Part shown: piece by piece, positions 58,123 through 64,000 of the stretch
How the letters are laid out: every line of letters starts with the position of its first letter
Position numbering within the stretch: position 1 is the first letter of the stretch
From: Myxacorys almedinensis A
GTDB lineage: Bacteria > Cyanobacteriota > Cyanobacteriia > Leptolyngbyales > Leptolyngbyaceae
Length of the DNA stretch: 64,000 bases
Assembly: GCF_010091945.1 (NCBI RefSeq)
Contig: NZ_WVIE01000019.1
Location: 35,933 to 99,932 of the forward strand
Direction of reading: 5' to 3'
Translations under genes and position numbers: made by a program
The notes under the pieces: model-generated
What the model was told of the DNA's origin: nothing
What the model saw: the letters and a program-made list of their open reading frames with translations, nothing else
Database searches by the model: none

Positions 58123-58210
58123 CATTAACGTTCCGATTGATTGGCTGCTAATAACTTTTGCTGCAACACCGACCAACTTCATTCAGTCCGCTCCAATCGG
58201 ATTGTTAGGC
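58123..58210 (-). other. attC-like integron recombination site 3
   Basis: 88 bases just after the hydrolase stop. On the minus strand it begins GCCTAAC (58204-58210, fits RYYYAAC) and ends GTTAATG (58123-58129, a weak GTTRRRY). The arms pair as TAAC..TCCGATTG, and the box GGAGCGGACTG is shared with the other two sites. The long imperfect palindrome is what integron integrases fold and recombine. Confidence 0.65.
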
Positions 58211-58216
58211 TGTTTC

Positions 58217-59065
58217 TCACTGTGATACAGTTTGCTTCTCTACCGCTTCAAGAATAACAGACCAGTCGCTGCGATGCAGTTCGTGTCCTGTTCCTGGTAA
58301 TGGTAGTAATACAGCATCCTGGATCTCTGCTTGCAGTGCCAAACTGTGGACATAGGGTAAAACACGATCTTCTGTGCCATGAATAACCAGAGTGGGTACA
58401 GCGATTTCGTGGAGGCGGTTAACCCATTGTTCTCCGCCTTGAAGCAAGGCATGATTAAAGGTCGTCATGAGATTGGGAGTACGATCGAAGTCAGTCTCAG
58501 CTAATTCGCGGATCGCTGATTCATCAAACGGATGGGCTGAACCGGACATCAATCGCCACGCACCAATCTGATACTCAATCACTATCTCACGGTTTGCCCA
58601 ATCCAGTTCACTGCCTTTCGCATGGTATTCAAGGACAGATGGATCGATCCCTGGCATTGTCGGATCGGTGTCAGCCAAGCGTTCCGAGGCGATTAACGTT
58701 AGACTTTTGACCCGTTGAGGATGCTTGAGCGTCATGAGTTGAGCTAGAAATCCTCCGAGCGATATCCCCACTAGATGAGCGCTCCCAATTCCATAGCCAT
58801 CAAGAACACAAAAAGCGTCATCCGCTAAATCTTCAATGGAATAGTGAATGTGACCTGGCTCGTAACTGGTTGAGCGCCCTGTGTCTCGGTGATCGTATCG
58901 AATCACATAGCGTCTCAAATCAGCCAATTGGCAGCAGAAATCTTCTGCCCACCACACAGATGAAGCCATCGCCCCCATGATTAATAAAATGGGCGGATCG
59001 TCTGGAACACCGAAAGATTCGGAGAAAAGGCGAACTTCATTATGGCTAATCCATTTATTTTCCAT
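58217..59065 (-). CDS. Alpha/beta-hydrolase (cassette gene)
   Basis: 282 residues. The nucleophile elbow is GISLGG with Ser102; Asp233 (HGTEDRVLP) and His261 (GTGHELHR) complete the triad. The oxyanion loop [15 protein letters not shown] matches the RdmC-like esterase group. It could be an esterase, lactonase or haloperoxidase-type enzyme; substrate unknown. It ends six bases before attC-like site 3, as cassette genes do. Resistance or detoxification functions are common in cassettes, but nothing here fixes the substrate. Confidence 0.85.
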   Translation of the reverse strand: MENKWISHNEVRLFSESFGVPDDPPILLIMGAMASSVWWAEDFCCQLADLRRYVIRYDHRDTGRSTSYEPGHIHYSIEDLADDAFCVLDGYGIGSAHLVGISLGGFLAQLMTLKHPQRVKSLTLIASERLADTDPTMPGIDPSVLEYHAKGSELDWANREIVIEYQIGAWRLMSGSAHPFDESAIRELAETDFDRTPNLMTTFNHALLQGGEQWVNRLHEIAVPTLVIHGTEDRVLPYVHSLALQAEIQDAVLLPLPGTGHELHRSDWSVILEAVEKQTVSQ

Positions 59066-59095
59066 CGCTTTTCATATATCGGTTTTCTCATATTT

Positions 59096-59223
59096 TAGAC
59101 AACCTCGATTCCAGGGTTACAGAATCATCGGATCTTGCCTGACCCAGAGGATTAGGGTCAGAGTAGTGATAGACGCTACTCTTTGGTCGCCCTGTCCCCA
59201 CCATATCAATGCCTTGTTATGCC
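59096..59223 (-). other. Possible decayed attC-like site
   Basis: Lies between the hydrolase start and DUF2267 stop. On the minus strand GGCATAAC (59216-59223) followed by a GGTGGGGACAGGG stretch resembles a left arm, but the right arm (AACCTCG region near 59,103) pairs only weakly. Listed as tentative. Confidence 0.3.
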
Positions 59224-59249
59224 ATGATGCACCAAGACAAGTTCGTCCA

Positions 59250-59669
59250 TCATGGCTTCCAGAAATCAATTGCACCTTCTGGTAATTGAGCGAGTAATTG
59301 ATCAAAGGCTGCTTCATCTACGTGTCGTCTCAACGCCCTGGCAACATCCTGAATTGCCGTTTCCCTAGAAAAGTTGTGTTCTGAACGTAACGACTGAACC
59401 TCCCTAGTCATGACTTCGCAAGATTCAAAGGGCTTGATCGGTTCATCCGTGTCCCAGTCGGTCACAAAGAGCGCTCTTAGGCAAATCGGCAGTACCCCCG
59501 CAAATGCGATCGCATCTTTCATGGAAAGCCGTCGCCGAAACGTCTGAAACACGCCTTGTGTCATTGTGTAGGTTACATGCGTGCTCCAGAGTCCTGCGGT
59601 GTCACGTGCGTCTACTAAGTACTGATAGAATTGATCGGAAGCGCGATCGTATTCTGCTGGTACTGGCAT
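59250..59669 (-). CDS. DUF2267-like protein
   Basis: 139 residues. The sequence AGLWSTHVTYTMTQGVFQTFRRRLSMKDAIAFAGVLPICLRALFVTDWDTDEPIKPF and ETAIQDVARALRRHVDEAAFDQLLAQLPEGAIDFW fits DUF2267, a small all-helical family of unknown function. It is separated from the broken methyltransferase by only 22 bases, so the two may belong to one cassette. A HIP1 site occurs inside it, so it has either been resident a long time or came from a related cyanobacterium. Confidence 0.75.
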   Translation of the reverse strand: MPVPAEYDRASDQFYQYLVDARDTAGLWSTHVTYTMTQGVFQTFRRRLSMKDAIAFAGVLPICLRALFVTDWDTDEPIKPFESCEVMTREVQSLRSEHNFSRETAIQDVARALRRHVDEAAFDQLLAQLPEGAIDFWKP

Positions 59670-59691
59670 ATTAGAACCCTTTCAATTGCTT

Positions 59692-60204
59692 CTATTCGCT
59701 GACTAATGGTTCAACTTGTTCAGATTGCACGAGCAACATATCTGGCGAAGATGCCATCTGCTGAATACACAGCATCCTCAATAGCGCTAACGCTTTCCAA
59801 AAATCAGGAAGGTGATGGAGCGCGTAGCGAGAATACACGAAATCAGCTTGTCTACCTTGGTGCTCATAGGTGAGGAAGCCAGACTGGATAATCTCAATGT
59901 TGGGTAGGCGAGACGTACTAACCTTCGTCTTTAAAACGTTCATCATTACAGGCGAAACGTCAGCGGCAACCACTCGCGCACAGACTGACGCAACAGCGAG
60001 TGTGAACTGTCCGATGCCTGCACCGATGTCCACCACTTCTGATTTCTCATTAAGTCCAAGCCTTTTTATAAGGGCTAGCTTTTCTATGACGTTAGCATCT
60101 TCCTTAAAGTCATATTGAGATGCGTGCTCGGCATCAAGATTCTCTCTGCCTGCGCTCTTCATTTCGTCTAGCATCCAGTTGTGTCTTTTTTCAGGCTTGC
60201 TCAT
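59692..60204 (-). pseudogene. Truncated class I SAM methyltransferase
   Basis: 170 residues. Motif I VVDIGAGIGQFTLAVASV, motif II VVAADVSPVMM, and the ALHHLPDFWKALALLRM helix are intact, but full-length relatives continue for another ~90 residues. The last ~28 residues (CIQQMASSPDML) do not resemble the family. In another frame the next codons read SADGIFARYV then stop, which is close to the expected 'KPGG.F' strand, so a frameshift followed by deletion is likely. Confidence 0.7.
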
Positions 60205-60275
60205 CCTTTACTCGGTAGCTAATCGATAGCAATATTTTACTTTTTACCCAACACTGTACTTGATCGTGTGACTCA

Positions 60276-60362
60276 GCCTAACGTTCCGGCTGAGCGGCTA
60301 CCGATAAACTTGAAACTTCGCCCAGATCTCCCTTCAGTCCGCTCCAACAGGGTTGTTGTGCC
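60276..60362 (-). other. attC-like integron recombination site 2
   Basis: 87 bases. On the minus strand it begins GGCACAAC (60355-60362) and ends GTTAGGC (60276-60282), a perfect GTTRRRY. The arms pair around GAGCGG with one extra G on the left arm, plus the shared GGAGCGGACTG box. It lies about 45 bases beyond the stop of the membrane-protein gene. Confidence 0.7.
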
Positions 60363-60407
60363 GCCGCGCTTGCAGAAATGATTCTCTGGCAAACCCAGCA
60401 GATTAAG

Positions 60408-61172
60408 TCACCTCTTCGGTTTTCTCTTATTTGGTGCTGATTCTAATAAACCCGCACCATATGGAACAAACCTATCATCTGGTAGGAGACCTCTTTCATG
60501 CATTTGTGTAGCCCATTTTCTTGTAGTTTCATGGCGGTAAGTTTTTCTTTTCCATACCTTACTGAGATACTCTGTTACAAAGTAGAAGAGCAATATTGAA
60601 TCAATCACAAATAAAACTACTGTTTGTGCATTCCAAGTTGGATCACATAGAAAAAACAATAAAACTGCAACGGTTGAAGGAGCCAGAGTAATAAGCATCA
60701 TCGGAAGATGCCATATCCAAAAAATTTCTGGAAACTGACTGCCATTTGAACTTGCATACCAACCCATTACTAGCGGGTATACCCTATTGACACGGATCTC
60801 AAGCAACTTAAGATAATCTGCCATGTCATAAATGAGAGCGGTATGATAAGTCGTTAGCAGCCCAAATAAGCATGTTGTCAAAGGCACAAGTAAAAGAATT
60901 TCTGTACTATATCTGGCATTTATTGTGTTGCTGTTGAGAATGTTCAATGCAAGACCAAGCAGAACACCTGCTGTAGCAGTACTAGATGTTAATAAAGTGA
61001 CGCGATGACCCATACGGGCTTGTGCCTCTGCACGCAGACTCTTGTACTCCTCAAGAATGCATTGAAGTTCATCCTTCTTAAATGCTTGGTCAAGAAACTC
61101 ATCTCGGTTGACGGGCTGCTCAGCCATAAAGCTCTCAACTCCATGTATTGAATGGGGTACCTTATGCTTCAA
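60408..61172 (-). CDS. Four-helix membrane protein (cassette gene), SLATT-like layout
   Basis: 254 residues, or about 239 from the ATG at 61127 (MAEQPVNRDEF). An N-terminal helical stretch ILEEYKSLRAEAQARMGHR leads into two closely spaced helices (about 62-112), then a second pair (about 157-200), and a basic tail ending KRKPKR. This loosely resembles SLATT-type membrane effectors, but no motif proves it. It is alone in its cassette between attC-like sites 1 and 2. Function unknown. Confidence 0.6.
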   Translation of the reverse strand: MKHKVPHSIHGVESFMAEQPVNRDEFLDQAFKKDELQCILEEYKSLRAEAQARMGHRVTLLTSSTATAGVLLGLALNILNSNTINARYSTEILLLVPLTTCLFGLLTTYHTALIYDMADYLKLLEIRVNRVYPLVMGWYASSNGSQFPEIFWIWHLPMMLITLAPSTVAVLLFFLCDPTWNAQTVVLFVIDSILLFYFVTEYLSKVWKRKTYRHETTRKWATQMHERGLLPDDRFVPYGAGLLESAPNKRKPKR

Positions 61173-61258
61173 CTATCACTACGGAAATTTCGGAAAGGGC
61201 TTAACAATCACACTTTGCACATAACTTTCAAACTACTGCCTTAACCGATATCTCAGGC

Positions 61259-61344
61259 GACACAACGGCTAAAGTGAGCGGCGGCGAGAGAACTAAAACG
61301 AAGCGCGAAGACTCTCTACCGTCCGCTCCACTGTGTTGTTAGCC
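61259..61344 (-). other. attC-like integron recombination site 1
   Basis: 86 bases. On the minus strand it begins GGCTAAC (61338-61344) and ends GTTGTGTC (61259-61266). The arms pair well: AGTGGAGCGGACGG..GAGAG against the complement of CTCTCGCCGCCGCTCACT, with a single unpaired G in the left arm like an extrahelical base. This is the best-structured of the three sites. Confidence 0.75.
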
Positions 61345-61370
61345 TGCGCTGCCTTACGCTGAATTAACAT

Positions 61371-61736
61371 CTACAACTCGTCGATCGTTACCAACCCGCC
61401 CTCTGTGAAGTGAATCACCAACTCTTGTTCATCCAGTAAAGCGGTTCCAAGCAGAGGTCGCCTTCCTGTCGCAATAACTAAAACATCCCGTTCTATACCA
61501 TCCCAAAGGACAACCGCTTCATAAAGTGGTAATGTTACTTCGCTGTTATCTGCCAAATTTGCAAACGTATCGTGTCTAAAGGTTAAGCCCATCAGTGAAA
61601 CTGCTTCTAAGGGAAGGCACAATTCTCCTGTAAATCCTGTATCGATGACAAATTCAATAGGGACAGTTGAACTATTTGGTAACAAGAACGTTAGAGCGAC
61701 TGTTGCATGTCTATTTGTCACAGTCCCAGAAATCAC
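61371..61736 (-). CDS. Clan AA aspartic protease
   Basis: 121 residues, the size of single-lobe retropepsin-like proteases. The catalytic motif is FVIDTGFTGELCLP (Asp near residue 32), and the later hydrophobic strand DVLVIATGRRPLLGTALLD supplies the flap/psi loop. Such proteins act as homodimers. It overlaps the upstream small gene by four bases (ATGA-type), so the two are co-translated. This pair recurs in cyanobacteria, and its arrangement is toxin-antitoxin-like, but its role is not established. Confidence 0.82.
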   Translation of the reverse strand: MISGTVTNRHATVALTFLLPNSSTVPIEFVIDTGFTGELCLPLEAVSLMGLTFRHDTFANLADNSEVTLPLYEAVVLWDGIERDVLVIATGRRPLLGTALLDEQELVIHFTEGGLVTIDEL

Positions 61737-62005
61737 TTGTAAACACGCTCCATGACACCTCCAAAGGAGACGGCAACGTTGTATCCAATCCGAATTCCGA
61801 AGAGTCTAGCATTTTGGTGCTTCTTACTGAGGTTACGAGATGCCTGCAACCCAGTCTTATCAACTTCATAGTCGCCTGTCTCAATGTCGATGATGACCAT
61901 CTTGCCAATATTTTCTTCGACCTCGACTTTTTGGCGGATGCCATTCTCGTACAGTTGCTTTGCACGACGCGCAACTTCTTCACGGCTTAAAAGGATCGCT
62001 TGCAT
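61733..62005 (-). CDS. Small partner of the aspartic protease, unknown function
   Basis: 90 residues. MQAILLSREEVARRAKQLYENGIRQKVEVEENIGKMVIIDIETGDYEVD has a helical head resembling antitoxin-type DNA-binding starts, followed by beta strands; FGIRIGYNVAVSFGGV near the end is typical of this small family. Co-translated with the aspartic protease through a four-base overlap. It could be substrate, inhibitor or adaptor. First gene of the array; upstream lies the IS debris. Confidence 0.7.
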   Translation of the reverse strand: MQAILLSREEVARRAKQLYENGIRQKVEVEENIGKMVIIDIETGDYEVDKTGLQASRNLSKKHQNARLFGIRIGYNVAVSFGGVMERVYK

Positions 62006-62064
62006 AGGCTGACTCCGATCACTACTCTACCTCTTTGGATTCCTCAATGATATCTTACAAACCA

Positions 62065-62090
62065 GTAGGATGGGCACTGCCCAACCCTAC
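62065..62090. repeat. Short inverted repeat of a kind common in cyanobacteria
   Basis: GTAGGATGGGCA (62065-62076) and TGCCCAACCCTAC (62078-62090) form an imperfect hairpin, a type of dispersed cyanobacterial palindrome. Only one copy was seen in this window. Confidence 0.5.
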
Positions 62091-62169
62091 CTGCTTCACT
62101 AGAAGGGGCGGAACCCCAAGTCTTCAAGTAGATCGCTCAGTAGATGCAACCCTAGATTCTGAAATAGCG

Positions 62170-62546
62170 CTATCGTCTCAAACGGAAGTCAGTATCGCGA
62201 TTTGGAAAGCGGCTGTAGAATTCTTGTCTAGAGATGGGAATCAAATTTCCACCGCCGAGTGTTCTCACAAAGTCAATGCTGTTGATGTAGTGTCTGTAGT
62301 ATTTACCATCGCGGTGGCGAATCACTAATGCACCCGGTTCACCAGATGGGGCATAGGGATCAACTGACCCATTGCAAGGAATGTCAGCAACTACAGGATT
62401 AGCCTCGATGATTCGATTGAACACGGTAGAACTGACAGCTCGTTGCACTGGAACTCGGCTCCAAAGGCTTCTAAAGCTAGGGCAACCGAGCGCGTAGGAT
62501 TGCCTGACGTCTTCAAACACGGCAATAGCGGGCTGTCCCTAATTAT
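62170..62546 (-). pseudogene. 3' fragment of a gene cut off by the IS1 insertion
   Basis: About 116-122 codons are open (GTG at 62520 is the only start). The translation FNRIIEANPVVADIPCNGSVDPYAPSGEPGALVIRHRDGKYYRHYINSIDFVRTLGGG is protein-like, but the frame ends upstream at a TAG beside the IS1 end (62547). It is probably the C-terminus of a larger protein whose 5' part was lost. No family recognised. Confidence 0.55.
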
Positions 62547-62985
62547 GGTAGTGCTACACAAGTAATGATGTGTTGTAGTGATGGATGAAATACCAAATGG
62601 CACCAATATGATTCTCTAAGGACTTCGAGAACGACAAGGTTTTTCGAACTAAGCGAGACACTCGTTGCCTCAAGGTGTTGTTGAATCGCTCAATGTAGCT
62701 AGTTTTTCCGGTTTCTTTGCCCACCGCCCGATGCCGTTTGCTTGGAAAGACTGCTGCATAAGCTGCCCAGAAGTCAGTGTAAGCAATTGCACATTGACGG
62801 TAGACAGGGGGCAAGGATTCCCATAATTTGCGTGCCGCCGTTTCGTTGCGATCTCCAATGTAAACTCCCACAATCTCACGAGTAGCTGCATCAAGGGCTA
62901 ACCAGACCCACTGCTGATTGCCTTGGTTGTCTACGAATGACCACAACTCGTCACATTGCCTCGTTAGTCTCCCCTTTTTTTCTAG
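62547..62985 (-). mobile_element. Truncated IS1-family element
   Basis: The minus strand encodes an InsB-like transposase: CDELWSFVDNQGNQQWVWLALDAATREIVGVYIGDR, CAIAYTDFWAAYAAVFPSKRHRAVGKETGKTSYIERFNNTLRQRVSRLVRKTLSFSKSLENHIGAIWYFIHHYN. The frame begins at 62946 or further upstream at LEKKGRLTRQC. The right inverted end is GGTAGTGCTACACAAG starting at 62547. The N-terminal InsA part and left end are missing, removed where the next transposase remnant begins. Confidence 0.85.
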
Positions 62986-64000
62986 GGTGGCAAAGCTAAC
63001 TGGAGAAATTTCTGCTCCAGATCAGCCAAATAGGTAGCTGGAGAGCGTCGAAATCGCGGTTGTTGATTGCGTTTGTGTTGGTGCCGCTTGAGGTCAGCGC
63101 GAACCGATTGCCAAGCGGCAAGGGAAACCGTCGCCAAGTCGTGAGCCGTAAACGAACGGATTTGAGTGGCGATGGCTGCCACGATTTGCACTGACCCTCT
63201 GACAACCAGGGAAGCGGGGGCAACTTTGCGTCCCGTGCAACGACGCTGGTGATGCCGCCAACGACCAAACAGTTGCTCCAAGTCGTTATTGGTTCTGGGT
63301 AAGCCTTCGATGTCATAACAATGAAACAACCCCGGAGCATAACTGAGCGTGACTTTGAGAAAGTGATCAATCCCAGGAGCTAAACTTCCGGCTTGATCTT
63401 TCCACCGTTCCATCGCTCGCAGTAAACGCCCCAGACTAGAGCACACGTTTTGACCATCAAGTTGTGCATCATTGTCGAGCAGGGTTGCGACCTGGTGAAC
63501 CCAATCGAAGGCAGTGGCAATCGGCTTCCAGAGCACTGCGGTTTGCTCAAGTGCGGTCGAGATGATTCGTTTTAGCTGGGTCAAGGGCTTGGGTAGATCC
63601 CCTTTTGAGCCATCTGCTCTAGACTGTGGTCAATCGCACTGAGTCGTTGTTGTAAGGTCAACCCAGAGGCATCAAGCGGGGGATGACCATCGTCAGTGAG
63701 TGCTGCACGCACCGCTTGACAGTACCCTGCAACCACCTCGTTCATGCCATTGTCAGGTTCCTGGCTCCCGGTTCGTTCAATCTGCCGCACGCCACGCACC
63801 CGTTTTTTGAGTTCCTTCTTAGCATATCGGTCGGCTTCATACAAAATCTCACCACTGAGGACTTCCCGGATGACCCACAAGACCTCATGCCCCACATCAG
63901 GTTGCATCCCATCAATCGCTAAAATTAACGTGAGTTCGACGAACGGAAGGTAGCGCAAAAAGAAAGCTGAGACTACGTTTGAAAGAGTTGTAAAATTCCT
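62982..64000 (-). pseudogene. Decayed DDE-type transposase, runs off the window
   Basis: Two minus-strand frames overlap by four bases. The first (63581-64000, open at the edge) has LTLILAIDGMQPDVGHEVLWVIREVLSGEIL then YEADRYAKKELKKRVRGVRQIER. The second (62982-63584, TTG start) has LEQTAVLWKPIATAFDWVHQ, LPRTNNDLEQLFGRWRHHQRR. They are one gene split by a frameshift near 63,583. Relatives I recall have about 80 extra residues between SGEIL and YEADRYAKKEL, so an internal deletion is likely too. Family not assigned. Confidence 0.7.

Overview
The window is chromosomal DNA of a cyanobacterium, probably a filamentous Leptolyngbya/Oscillatoriales-type organism. It is dense in the cyanobacterial HIP1 octamer (GCGATCGC) and encodes photosystem II Psb28, the cyanobacterial families DUF3155, DUF1822 and DUF3370, and a cyanobacterial-subclass PEP-CTERM protein with its exosortase. 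No rRNA, tRNA or CRISPR array was seen.

Region 1 (1-22,800, all minus strand) is a surface-polysaccharide locus. It holds about ten glycosyltransferases of GT-B and GT-A fold, a sugar epimerase, methyltransferases, acetyl/acyl-transferases, a 2OG-Fe(II) oxygenase, a Wzm/Wzt ABC exporter and a complete KDO pathway (kdsD, kdsB, kdsA, kdsC) with overlapping genes. Region 2 (22,800-32,200) holds a PEP-CTERM protein facing its probable exosortase, a LuxR-type response regulator, a cupin, a CNNM/CBS protein, DUF3155, a GAF histidine kinase and an SLH porin-like protein. Region 3 (32,500-37,300) is housekeeping: a RecB-like nuclease, mtnA, psb28, moaB, malQ.

Region 4 (37,300-43,700, minus strand) looks like one operon: a sigma-70-like factor, a DUF1822 protein, a membrane-anchored CHAT (caspase-like) protease, a CPBP-type membrane protease, a two-helix membrane protein, a coiled-coil lipoprotein and a secreted PPC-like protein. 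It is a good candidate for a stress, cell-death or defence system. Region 5 (44,000-57,600) has a spore-photoproduct-lyase homologue, mutL, an SH3 protein, a polytopic membrane protein, a Ser/Thr/Pro repeat protein, an Lhr-like helicase, an ABC exporter and DUF3370. Two inverted copies of a TA-flanked MITE-like repeat bracket part of it (43,994 and 50,272).

Region 6 (58,100-64,000) is accessory DNA. Small minus-strand genes (an alpha/beta hydrolase, DUF2267, a broken methyltransferase, a membrane protein, an aspartic-protease pair) are separated by three imperfect palindromes of 86-88 bp. These have the layout of integron attC sites: RYYYAAC / GTTRRRY-type ends, a shared AGCGGAC box, and one unpaired base in the stem. 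This looks like an integron cassette array without a visible integrase (CALIN-like). It is followed by a truncated gene, a truncated IS1-family element and a decayed second transposase that runs off the window.
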